This document shows, piece after piece, positions 15,231 to 22,472 of a DNA stretch of 32,566 nt. Every line of letters begins with the position of its first letter. Position 1 is the first letter of the stretch. The translations under genes were made by a program, and so were the position numbers. Source of the DNA: Muricoccus nepalensis (GTDB lineage: Bacteria > Pseudomonadota > Alphaproteobacteria > Acetobacterales > Acetobacteraceae); assembly GCF_006438825.1 (NCBI RefSeq), contig NZ_RCZP01000002.1, positions 1 to 32,566 of the forward strand, written 5' to 3'. A model generated the notes under the pieces. The model was not told where the DNA came from. It saw only the letters and a list, made by a program, of their open reading frames with translations, and did not search any database.

Positions 15231-16102
15231 GCGCGCTCCGGCCGGATCCACCAGCGGAAGGCGCGGGAGGCGCCGGGCTCCAGCAGGGTGATCCCCGGCT
15301 TGCCCGCGAAGTCCCCGTCCCAGCCGAGCGGCGGCGTGGTGCCCGACCAGGGCTCCAGGCAGAGGAAGGCCGCGCCGCCCGGCTTCGACCAGAGGCCGAG
15401 GTCCCCGTAGCCCTCCCACCCCATCTCCAGCGCCGCCCCCGGTCCCTCGTAGCGGAGGCGGCGGCCCGAAAAGTCTGGCAGCACGATCGCGTCGGCGTCA
15501 AAGAGGCCCTGGTGCAGCGGCAGGCTTCCCCCGGCGAGGGGGATGGTCTCCGTGGCGTCCAGCAGCCCGCCGCTCAGCCGCCGCGCGGAAAGGGCCGGCA
15601 GGTCCAGCCCCGGGAAGCGGACCGCGTGACCCTCCGCCGAGGCCGCGCCCGGCAGCGGCCAGGCGAAGGCGGGGTGGGCGCCGAGGCTGAAGGGCAGGGG
15701 CGCCGCGCCAGGGTTGGACACCGTGGCCGTGCAGGACAGCGTCCCGTCCGCCACCGCCCACTCGAGGTCGAGCACGAAGGGGAAGGGATAGGCCGCGCGC
15801 GTCGCCTCGTCGTCCACCAGCCGCAGCGCGCAGCCCGCCTCCCCCCGCGCGCGCCAGGTGAAAGCCCGGTCCCGCGCGAAGCCGTGCTGGGTGAGGCGGT
15901 GCTCGCGCCCCCCGTGGCGCAGCACGTCGCCCGGCAGGCGGCCGACGAGGGGGAACAGCACCGGCGCGTGCCGCGGCCAGGCCGGGCCGGCCTGCCAGAG
16001 CCACTCCCCGCCCGCGCCGTCCCGCACCGAGCTCAGCTCCGCGCCGGCGGCGGAGACGGTGGCGGCGAGGCGGGAATCGCCGAAGCGGTGCGTGTCGGTC
16101 AT
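15227..16102 (-). CDS. Aldose 1-epimerase family protein (LacX-like)
   Basis: A 291-residue galactose-mutarotase-fold protein. Candidate catalytic residues are His73 ('TQHGFARD'), His143 ('GAHPAF') and Glu250 ('CLEPWSG'). 'PVLFPLVGRLPGD' near the N-terminus and the 'LEPW' form suit the LacX branch rather than classical GalM. Such proteins interconvert anomers of sugars or sugar derivatives in the cytoplasm. The ATG at 16102 is divergent from the PEBP gene. The C-terminus overlaps the NIPSNAP gene by four bases tail to tail, both using CTAG for their stops. Nothing ties it firmly to the uronate pathway beyond proximity, though a second epimerase homologue sits in the TRAP operon. Confidence 0.9.
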   Translation of the reverse strand: MTDTHRFGDSRLAATVSAAGAELSSVRDGAGGEWLWQAGPAWPRHAPVLFPLVGRLPGDVLRHGGREHRLTQHGFARDRAFTWRARGEAGCALRLVDDEATRAAYPFPFVLDLEWAVADGTLSCTATVSNPGAAPLPFSLGAHPAFAWPLPGAASAEGHAVRFPGLDLPALSARRLSGGLLDATETIPLAGGSLPLHQGLFDADAIVLPDFSGRRLRYEGPGAALEMGWEGYGDLGLWSKPGGAAFLCLEPWSGTTPPLGWDGDFAGKPGITLLEPGASRAFRWWIRPERA

Positions 16103-16197
16103 GCCCAGGGGATGGGATGCCGGCCCGGCCGACGCAACCCAAGAGCCCCCGCGCGCGTCCCTGTCACAAAGGGCGCCGCGCGCCCGACGGAGACGCC

Positions 16198-16818
16198 ATG
16201 CTGCACGTCCTGCCCGCCGGCTTCGGCCGCCTCCTCTCCCGGATGCGGCCGGGCATCAACGCGCTGCTCTTCGCGGGGGTGAACGTGCCGGCGGTGATCG
16301 AGGTGAGCAGCCCCGCCTTCGTGCAGGGCGGCGCCATCCCCGCCCTCTACACGGCGGACGGCGCGGGGCTGTCGCCGCCGATCGCCTGGCGCGGCCTGCC
16401 GGTGGAGGCGGCGGCGCTGATGCTGGTGGTGGAGGACGCGGACAGCCCGACGCCGCGGCCGCTGGTCCACGCCATCGCGACGCGCCTGCCGATGGCGGCG
16501 TCTGGCCTCGCCGCCGGCGACCTGCCGGGCTTGCCGGGACTGGGAATGGGGAGGAACTCGTACCTGCGGGCCGACTGGCTACCGCCGGACCCGCCACCGG
16601 GCCACGGGCCGCACCGCTACGCGTTCCAGGTCTTCGCCCTCCGCAAGCGGCCGGAAGGGCTGGGGGAGCGCCCCGGACGCGGCGCCTTGCGGGCCGCGCT
16701 GGGGCAGGGGGTGATCGCGAAAGGGTGCCTGATCGGCACCTACGCGCGACCGGCCGCGCGGAACGGGGTCCGCGCCGGCCTTCGCCCCGGTCGTTCGCTC
16801 AGCCGAGGATCTCGCTGA
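16198..16818 (+). CDS. YbhB/YbcL-type PEBP family protein
   Basis: A 206-residue phosphatidylethanolamine-binding-protein homologue (Raf kinase inhibitor-like). Family landmarks are 'DGAGLSPPIAW', 'MLVVEDADSP', 'LVHAIAT', 'GRNSYLRADW' and 'GPHRYAFQVFAL'. They line the conserved anion-binding pocket. The ATG at 16198 follows GACGGAGA. Residues ~1-35 precede the domain and lack a clear signal peptide. The last ~20 residues, Arg-rich, extend beyond the usual end ('LIGTYARP') and overlap the small antisense ORF at 16799, so the final stretch may simply be read-through to the next stop. The function of bacterial PEBPs is not well established. It stands apart from the catabolic operons. Confidence 0.88.
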   Translation: MLHVLPAGFGRLLSRMRPGINALLFAGVNVPAVIEVSSPAFVQGGAIPALYTADGAGLSPPIAWRGLPVEAAALMLVVEDADSPTPRPLVHAIATRLPMAASGLAAGDLPGLPGLGMGRNSYLRADWLPPDPPPGHGPHRYAFQVFALRKRPEGLGERPGRGALRAALGQGVIAKGCLIGTYARPAARNGVRAGLRPGRSLSRGSR

Positions 16819-16918
16819 CGATCTGGCGGATCTCCGCCTCGGTCAGGCCCAGCGGGGCGGGGTGGGGAAGGGGGGCCGGCTGGCGCTTGGCCTGACGGTC
16901 CACAGGGGTATGCATCAT
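16799..16918 (-). CDS. Possible 39-residue small protein
   Basis: An ATG-ATG pair at 16918-16913 opens a short frame ending 'LTEAEIRQIVSEILG', a neat amphipathic helix, after a basic Pro-rich stretch ('RQAKRQPAPLPHPAP'). The frame stays open further upstream, but those residues look random. No strong ribosome binding site precedes it (only AGTAGAG-like bases). It overlaps the end of the PEBP gene tail to tail by 20 bases. I do not recognise it. The helix and modest length suggest a small adaptor or a spurious frame in about equal measure. Confidence 0.35.
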   Translation of the reverse strand: MMHTPVDRQAKRQPAPLPHPAPLGLTEAEIRQIVSEILG

Positions 16919-17269
16919 CACTCTACTTGCTTCTCTTCTTGGCCCGGGCGGCGTCATGGCGTCGCCGGGGCTGTTCGTGGGCCGTGCCATCATCCCTCCC
17001 GCATGGGGCAGGGATGGGTCGGTCCGGTGACACGGCCGTGACGCAGCCCGAACTTCCCGGGAGCAGCGGCCGTGGTTGAGGGAACCTTGGGGTTGCCCTC
17101 GGTGGTTCCAGTCGAAGAATAGCGCCGGGCGGGTGAACAAACCGTGTTCAACGGCCCGGCTCTCGCGAGGAAGGGGCGCCGCCGGCCTCCCGGCCCTGCC
17201 ACGCCCCGTCCGAACCGGCACGGGGTGTTGCTCCCCGCGCCCCGACCCCTTGCGTCGAGCCCTGGAGGC
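16919..17269. other. 351-bp intergenic region with two inverted repeats, no supported gene
   Basis: No convincing frame is seen. TGAACA-N5-TGTTCA (17134-17150) is a perfect six-base-arm inverted repeat, a plausible regulator site. GAGGGAACC (17078-17086) pairs with GGTT-G-CCCTC (17091-17100) around TTGG with one bulged base. Read on the minus strand, both lie upstream of the small ORF ending at 16799. A weak hairpin (GAGCC 17257-17261, GGCTC 17267-17271) overlaps the cold-shock stop codon. Confidence 0.45.
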
Positions 17270-17476
17270 TCAGCCCATCTGGAGGTTGGAGGCGGACATC
17301 TTGCCCTTGGGGTCCTTCTGGACCTCGAAGGAGAGCTTGTCGCCCTCGTTCAGGCCCCGCAGGCCCGCCCGGGTGACGTCCGAGATGTGGACGAACACGT
17401 CCTTGGTGCCATCATCCGGCTGGATGAAGCCGTAGCCCTTGGTCGCGTTGAACCACTTCACGGTTCCGGTCGGCAT
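17270..17476 (-). CDS. Cold-shock domain protein (CspA family)
   Basis: A 68-residue single cold-shock domain. RNP1 is 'KGYGFI' (13-18) and RNP2 is 'VFVHI' (27-31), preceded by 'GTVKWFN'. The length is that of CspA/CspE-type RNA chaperones, which bind single-stranded RNA or DNA and melt secondary structure. The ATG at 17476 was chosen because the domain begins at once with 'MPTGTVKWF'; a frame extending upstream has no domain character. No strong Shine-Dalgarno is visible. It is divergent from pnp across ~580 bp containing hairpins that would lie in its leader, fitting the structured leaders known for csp mRNAs. Not all family members are cold-induced. Confidence 0.95.
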   Translation of the reverse strand: MPTGTVKWFNATKGYGFIQPDDGTKDVFVHISDVTRAGLRGLNEGDKLSFEVQKDPKGKMSASNLQMG

Positions 17477-18055
17477 CGATCGCGTGTCTTTCGAGTGGAG
17501 GTTGCCTCGCGGGCCGGCCCCGACGAGGAGCCAGGAACCGGCGGAGAGACGGGCCCGGTCGCCCCTTGGGAGGGCGAGGAAAGCGGTCCGAACCAGCGTG
17601 GCAAGGGGAAGGTGGGGCCCGGATGAACGGATTGCAACCACTACCGCCGGGGGGCCATCTTTTGATGGCGACAGGACCGGCCCGACATGCCGCGGGCCGC
17701 GCCCGCCCGTTCCGCCGGCCGCCGCCCCATCCCGGTCTTCTCCCGAAAACCTCCTCTTTTCCCTGGCCTTTGACGGGCGAAGCCTTCATATAGCGGCCCG
17801 CCGGGTTGGGCCGAGAAGGTCCCGCCCGCCCTCCGCGTATGCGGTGGGCTGACAGGAACGGCCACGCCGCGGCGTTTCCGGCCACATGGACCCCGTTGCG
17901 TAGCGCCCTGCGCACGGACCCCATGCCGCCCGAAGCGCCGGGGACACCCAGCCCGAAGCGCGGGCGCGGGCGCGCGCAGAGACCCTTCATCCCATCCGTG
18001 TCGCAACACCGTCCCGCCAGGCAATCCGGCCCGGCGGGGCCGACAGGATGCACGC
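17477..18055. other. Divergent csp/pnp intergenic region with leader hairpins
   Basis: This 579-bp stretch has no supported gene. Two perfect small hairpins lie on the csp side: GCCATC-TTTT-GATGGC (17654-17669) and GGCCCG-N8-CGGGCC (17679-17698). If csp is transcribed from near the -10-like TATATG (17792-17787, minus strand), both fall in a leader of about 300 nt, but no matching -35 is visible. The pnp ribosome binding site, AGGA (18045-18048), is the only other feature seen. There is no rpsO here. Confidence 0.45.
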
Positions 18056-20293
18056 ATGTTCGACAACTACTACCGCAAGGACATCGAGTGGGGCGGCAAG
18101 ACGCTGACCCTCGAGACCGGCAAGGTGGCCCGCCAGGCCGACGGCGCCGTGATGGCCCGCCTCGGCGACACCATCGTCCTCTGCACCGTGGTCGGCGCCC
18201 GCAACGTCAAGCCGGGCCAGGACTTCTTCCCCCTCACCGTCAACTACCAGGAGAAGGCCTTCGCGGCCGGCAAGATCCCGGGCGGCTTCTTCAAGCGCGA
18301 GGGCCGTCCCTCCGAGAACGAGACCCTCGTCTCCCGCCTGATCGACCGCCCGATCCGCCCGCTCTTCCCGGAGGGCTTCCGCAACGAGGTCCAGGTGGTC
18401 GCGACCGTGCTGTCGCACGACCTCGAGAACAACCCGGACGTGGTGGCCATGGTCGGCTGCTCCGCGGCACTGACCATCTCGGGCATCCCCTTCTTCGGCC
18501 CGATCGCCGGCGCCCGCGTGGGCTATGCCGGGGGTGAGTACATCCTCAACCCGACGATGGAGCAGGTGAAGACGAGCGAGCTCGACCTCTTCGTCGCCGG
18601 CACCGCCGAGGGCGTGCTGATGGTGGAGTCCGAGGCCAAGGAGCTCTCCGAGGCCGTGATGCTCGGCGCCGTCGAGTTCGGCCACAAGTCCTTCCAGCCG
18701 GTCATCCAGGGCATCATCGAGCTCGCCGAGCGCGCCGCCAAGGAGCCCTGGCCGCTGACCGAGGCCTCCGACGCCGAGCGCGCGCTGAAGGCCCGCATCG
18801 CCGAGCTCGGCACCGCCGAGATGACCGAGGCCTACAAGGAGACGGTCAAGCAGTCCCGCTACGCCAAGGTCGGCGCGGTGAAGAAGGCGATTGCCGAGAA
18901 GCTGGAGGCCGAGGGCTACGACGCCGCCGCCGCCAAGGGCCTGATGAAGGGCCTCGAGGCCGACGTGGTGCGCAACACCATCCTCGACACCGGCATCCGC
19001 ATCGACGGACGCGACACCAAGACCGTGCGCCCGATCGTGGCCGAGGTCGGCGTGCTGCCCCGCGCCCACGGCTCCTCGCTCTTCACCCGCGGCGAGACGC
19101 AGGCCTTCTGCGTGGCGACGCTGGGCACCGGCCAGGACGAGCAGATCATCGACGCGCTGGCGGGCGAGTACCGCGAGAGCTTCATGCTGCACTACAACTT
19201 CCCTCCCTACTCGGTGGGCGAGACGGGCCGCATGGGCTCCCCCGGCCGCCGCGAGATCGGCCACGGCAAGCTCGCCTGGCGCGCCATCCGCCCGCTGCTG
19301 CCCGAGAAGGACAAGTTCCCCTACACCATCCGCGTGGTGTCGGAGATCACCGAGAGCAACGGCTCCTCCTCCATGGCCACCGTCTGCGGCACCTCGCTGT
19401 CGCTGATGGACGCGGGCGCGCCGCTCAAGCGCCCCTGCGCCGGCATCGCCATGGGCCTCATCAAGGAGGAGAAGGGCTTCGCCGTGCTGTCCGACATCCT
19501 CGGCGACGAGGACCACCTCGGCGACATGGACTTCAAGGTCGCGGGCTCCGAGCAGGGCATCACCGCGCTGCAGATGGACATCAAGATCACGTCCATCACC
19601 TTCGAGATCATGCGGATCGCGCTCGACCAGGCGAAGGACGGCCGCATCCACATCCTCGGCGAGATGGCCAAGGGCCTCTCGGGCTCGCGCGGCGAGGTGG
19701 CGGCCACCGCCCCCCGCATCACCGTGATCCAGGTGCCCAAGGACAAGATCCGCGAGGTCATCGGGACCGGCGGCAAGGTGATCCGCGAGATCGTCGAGCA
19801 GACCGGCACGAAGATCGACATCGAGGATGACGGCACGATCAAGATCGCGTCCAGCAGCCCCGAGGCGACCCAGGCCGCCATCGACCGGATCAAGGGCATC
19901 ACGGCCGAGGCCGAGGTGGGCGCGATCTACAACGGCACCGTCGTGAAGGTCGCCGACTTCGGCGCCTTCGTGAACTTCCTCGGCGCCAAGGACGGCCTCG
20001 TCCACATCTCCGAGCTCGCCCAGGACCGCGTGGCCCGCACGGGCGACATCGTCTCGGTCGGCGACAAGGTGAAGGTGAAGGTCATCGGCTTCGACGACCG
20101 CGGCAAGGTGAAGCTGTCCATGCGGACGGTGGACCAGGCCTCGGGCGCCGACATCAGCGAGCAGGTGGGCGCCAAGCGCCCGCGCGCCGACGGCGAGCCC
20201 GAGGGCGGCGACCGCGGGGGCGAGCGCGGCCCCCGCCGCGAGCGCGAGGGCTTCCGGGGCGGCGACCGCGGTCCCCGCCGCCGCGAGGACTAG
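18056..20293 (+). CDS. pnp: Polyribonucleotide nucleotidyltransferase (PNPase)
   Basis: A 745-residue PNPase, the phosphorolytic 3'-5' exoribonuclease of the RNA degradosome. The first RNase PH domain spans about 12-145, a helical linker lies to ~300, and the second RNase PH domain covers ~312-530. The latter has 'GRREIGHG' (about 397-404) and the catalytic Asp cluster '[18 protein letters not shown]' (about 480-497). A KH domain with 'IGTGGK' covers ~553-612 and an S1 domain ~620-690 ('[12 protein letters not shown]'). The tail (~700-745) is unusually rich in Arg-Gly-Glu ('[15 protein letters not shown]', '[13 protein letters not shown]'), longer than in E. coli and likely disordered; it may bind RNA or partners. 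The ATG at 18056 follows AGGA. rpsO, its usual upstream partner, is absent; csp is divergent instead. Confidence 0.98.
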   Translation: MFDNYYRKDIEWGGKTLTLETGKVARQADGAVMARLGDTIVLCTVVGARNVKPGQDFFPLTVNYQEKAFAAGKIPGGFFKREGRPSENETLVSRLIDRPIRPLFPEGFRNEVQVVATVLSHDLENNPDVVAMVGCSAALTISGIPFFGPIAGARVGYAGGEYILNPTMEQVKTSELDLFVAGTAEGVLMVESEAKELSEAVMLGAVEFGHKSFQPVIQGIIELAERAAKEPWPLTEASDAERALKARIAELGTAEMTEAYKETVKQSRYAKVGAVKKAIAEKLEAEGYDAAAAKGLMKGLEADVVRNTILDTGIRIDGRDTKTVRPIVAEVGVLPRAHGSSLFTRGETQAFCVATLGTGQDEQIIDALAGEYRESFMLHYNFPPYSVGETGRMGSPGRREIGHGKLAWRAIRPLLPEKDKFPYTIRVVSEITESNGSSSMATVCGTSLSLMDAGAPLKRPCAGIAMGLIKEEKGFAVLSDILGDEDHLGDMDFKVAGSEQGITALQMDIKITSITFEIMRIALDQAKDGRIHILGEMAKGLSGSRGEVAATAPRITVIQVPKDKIREVIGTGGKVIREIVEQTGTKIDIEDDGTIKIASSSPEATQAAIDRIKGITAEAEVGAIYNGTVVKVADFGAFVNFLGAKDGLVHISELAQDRVARTGDIVSVGDKVKVKVIGFDDRGKVKLSMRTVDQASGADISEQVGAKRPRADGEPEGGDRGGERGPRREREGFRGGDRGPRRRED

Positions 20294-20300
20294 GTGAAAC

Positions 20301-20331
20301 CAGGGGGCGGAGCCGAGGGTTCTGCCCCCTG
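20301..20331 (+). terminator. Hairpin after pnp
   Basis: CAGGGGGC (20301-20308) pairs with GCCCCCTG (20324-20331) around 15 bases, seven bases after the pnp stop. GAAAAGA follows rather than a T-run, so it may protect the 3' end more than terminate. A second, stronger hairpin follows 12 bases later. Confidence 0.45.
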
Positions 20332-20343
20332 AAAAGATCGCCC

Positions 20344-20384
20344 GGCGCGGCCCGGAGGACTGTTCCATTCCTCCGGGCCGCGCC
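20344..20384 (+). terminator. Strong 16-bp hairpin between pnp and the flavin oxidoreductase gene
   Basis: GGCGCGGCCCGGAGGA (20344-20359) pairs perfectly with 20369-20384 around a nine-base loop. No T-run follows (ATATGGG). The stem is stable enough to end transcription in a high-GC genome or to block 3' exonucleases, including PNPase itself. Confidence 0.65.
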
Positions 20385-20439
20385 ATATGGGCCACTCCCC
20401 TTAACCCATGTTTCTCCCCGTTCCAGGAACACCCCGGCT

Positions 20440-21840
20440 GTGAAGGCGATCAACACCATCCGCATGGGCGGTGCCGACGTTCTCCCCCTCGTGGAGGGTG
20501 GCAAGGGCGTTTCGGCCTCCAACGGCGCATCGGCCGGCAACTGGGCCGCCGAGGGCGGCGTGGGCACCTTCTCCGCGGTGAACGCGGACAGCTACGACGC
20601 CGAGGGGCGGATCATCCCCCAGGAGTACCACGGCCGCACGCGGCGCGAGCGGCACGAGGAGCTGGTGGCCTACGGCATCGCCGGCGGCATCGCGCAGGCG
20701 CGCGAGGCCTATGAGCGCTCGAACGGCAAGGGCCGCGTCCACGCCAACATCCTCTGGGAGATGGGCGGCGCGGAGCGCGTCGCGCGCGGGATGCTCGAGG
20801 GGGCCCGCGGCCTCATCAGCGGCATCACCTGCGGCGCCGGCATGCCCTATCGCCTCGCCGACATCGCCCGGGAGTACCGGGTCCACATCTACCCCATCGT
20901 CTCCTCCTCCCGCGCCTTCGCGGCGCTGTGGAAGCGCGCCTACTCCAAGGCCAGCGAGTGGCTGGGCGGTGTGGTCTACGAGGACCCCTGGCTGGCCGGC
21001 GGCCACAATGGCCTGTCCAACTCCGAGAACCCGCGCGTGCCGGAGGACCCCTTCCCCCGCGTGCTGAAGCTGCGCCAGCAGATGCGCGAGTTCGGCCTCG
21101 GCGACGTGCCGATCATCATGGCCGGCGGCGTCTGGTGGCTGGAGGAGTGGCAGGACTGGCTCGACAACCCCGAGCTCGGCCCCATCGCCTTCCAGTTCGG
21201 CACCCGCCCGCTGGTGACGCGCGAGAGCCCGATCCCGGACGCCTGGAAGCAGCGCCTGCTGACGCTCAAGCCCGGCGACGTGTCGCTGCAGAACTTCTCG
21301 CCCACCGGCTTCTACTCCAGCGCGGTCCGCAACGACTTCCTGCGCGAGCTGGAGGGCCGCAGCCACCGCCAAGTGGCCTACACGGCGCAGCCGATCGGCG
21401 AGCACTCCGCGACCTACGGCGTGGGGCCGCGCAAGCGCCCCGTCTACCTCGTGCCCGCCGACCTCGAGCACGTCCGCCAGTGGGAGGCCGAGGGCCACAC
21501 GGAGGCGCTGCGCACGCCCGACGACACGCTCGTCTTCGTGACGCCCGAGACCAGCCGCCAGATCGTGGCCGACCAGGTCGCCTGCATGGGCTGCCTCTCC
21601 CAGTGCCGCTTCTCCAACTGGGCGCAGCACACGGACGACCACTCCAACGGCAAGAAGGCCGACCCGCGCTCCTTCTGCATCCAGAAGACGCTGCAGGACA
21701 TCGGCCACGGCGGCGACCCCGAGCACAACCTCATGTTCGCCGGCCACAACGCCTTCCGCTTCGCGCAGGACCCCTTCTACTCCAACGGGTTCATCCCGAC
21801 GGTGAAGGAGCTCGTCGGCCGGATCATGACCGGCCGCTGA
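20440..21840 (+). CDS. NAD(P)H-dependent flavin oxidoreductase, nitronate monooxygenase-like, with Cys-rich extension
   Basis: The start is a GTG at 20440 with AGGAA at 20425-20429, giving 466 residues, well above the ~320-380 usual for nitronate monooxygenases. The TIM-barrel FMN part includes 'GAGMPYRLADIA', 'IYPIVSSSRAFAALWKRA', 'GGHNG', 'PIIMAGGVWWLEEW' and 'GPIAFQFGTRPLVTRESP', in the usual order for the 2-nitropropane dioxygenase fold. The C-terminal ~140 residues are an extension carrying Cys382-x2-Cys385-x3-Cys389-x23-Cys413, which could bind zinc or an iron-sulphur cluster. The substrate is unknown; quinone, enoyl or nitronate chemistry is possible for the fold. The gene is flanked by hairpins on both sides and appears monocistronic. 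Confidence 0.85.
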   Translation: MKAINTIRMGGADVLPLVEGGKGVSASNGASAGNWAAEGGVGTFSAVNADSYDAEGRIIPQEYHGRTRRERHEELVAYGIAGGIAQAREAYERSNGKGRVHANILWEMGGAERVARGMLEGARGLISGITCGAGMPYRLADIAREYRVHIYPIVSSSRAFAALWKRAYSKASEWLGGVVYEDPWLAGGHNGLSNSENPRVPEDPFPRVLKLRQQMREFGLGDVPIIMAGGVWWLEEWQDWLDNPELGPIAFQFGTRPLVTRESPIPDAWKQRLLTLKPGDVSLQNFSPTGFYSSAVRNDFLRELEGRSHRQVAYTAQPIGEHSATYGVGPRKRPVYLVPADLEHVRQWEAEGHTEALRTPDDTLVFVTPETSRQIVADQVACMGCLSQCRFSNWAQHTDDHSNGKKADPRSFCIQKTLQDIGHGGDPEHNLMFAGHNAFRFAQDPFYSNGFIPTVKELVGRIMTGR

Positions 21841-21867
21841 GCTGGTTCACTGGTCTGGCGCCCGGCC

Positions 21868-21901
21868 GAAGGCCCGGCCCCCGGAAGGGGGCCGGGCCTT
21901 C
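21868..21901 (+). terminator. Terminator after the flavin oxidoreductase gene
   Basis: A 15-bp perfect stem, starting GAAGGCCCGG at 21868 and completed by 21887-21901, closes on a GGAA tetraloop. The sequence after it is CTCATTCC, with only a few T residues. It lies about 28 bases after the stop codon. Confidence 0.75.
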
Positions 21902-22008
21902 CTCATTCCGTGATGCCGCGCGCCCGCGCCGCCCGATGACATTCCGCCGGACGGAAGCCTAGTTTCGCCGCGACAGGGGCCCTTGGCGGGCCCGGACGGG
22001 AACAGGCG

Positions 22009-22458
22009 ATGCTCGAACTCACCATCAACGGCCAGGCGCGGCAGGTGGACGCCGAGGGCGACACCCCGCTGCTCTGGGTGCTGCGCGACACGCTCGGCAT
22101 GACCGGCACGAAGTACGGCTGCGGCATCGCGCAGTGCGGCGCCTGCACGGTGCTGGTGGACGGCAACGCCACCCGCTCCTGCGTCACCCCCGCCGAGAGC
22201 GTGGTCGGCGCGCAGGTCACGACCATCGAGGCGATGGAGACCGACCCCGTCGGCACGAAGGTCGTCGAGGCCTGGCTGGCCGGCCAGGTCGCCCAGTGCG
22301 GCTACTGCCAGTCCGGCCAGGTCATGGCCGCGACCGCCCTGCTGAAGGCGACGCCGAAGCCGACCGACGAGGACATCGCGGCGGCCATGACAAATCTCTG
22401 CCGCTGCGGCACCTACAACGCCATCGCCGCCGCCGTGCGGCAGGCCGCGACGGCCTGA
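22009..22458 (+). CDS. 2Fe-2S subunit of a molybdenum hydroxylase (IorA-like)
   Basis: A 149-residue small subunit carrying two 2Fe-2S clusters. The plant-ferredoxin-type cluster uses Cys38, Cys43, Cys46 and Cys58 ('GCGIAQCGACTV', 'RSC'). The second, all-helical cluster uses Cys97, Cys100, Cys131 and Cys133 ('CGYCQSGQ', 'LCRCGTY'). It passes electrons from the molybdenum site to an outer acceptor. There is no signal peptide, as is normal because such subunits are exported by hitch-hiking on the Tat-signal-bearing partner encoded next. The 14-bp gap to the large-subunit gene implies one operon. The FAD subunit is absent, as in isoquinoline 1-oxidoreductase-type enzymes. It might also serve the orphan large subunit at 5345. 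Confidence 0.93.
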   Translation: MLELTINGQARQVDAEGDTPLLWVLRDTLGMTGTKYGCGIAQCGACTVLVDGNATRSCVTPAESVVGAQVTTIEAMETDPVGTKVVEAWLAGQVAQCGYCQSGQVMAATALLKATPKPTDEDIAAAMTNLCRCGTYNAIAAAVRQAATA

Positions 22459-22472
22459 GCGGGGACCGCACC

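Noticed and set aside
17134-17150. TGAACA-N5-TGTTCA as a LexA box
   Set aside because: Alphaproteobacterial LexA usually binds the direct repeat GTTC-N7-GTTC; this is an inverted repeat, and no SOS gene is adjacent.
17787-17792. TATATG on the minus strand as the csp promoter
   Set aside because: No acceptable -35 at 16-18 bases; kept only as a remark, not as a promoter call.
17987-20395. An 802-residue open frame antisense to pnp
   Set aside because: Low-complexity Ala/Asp/Leu/Gly composition mirrors pnp codons; no start signal or domain.
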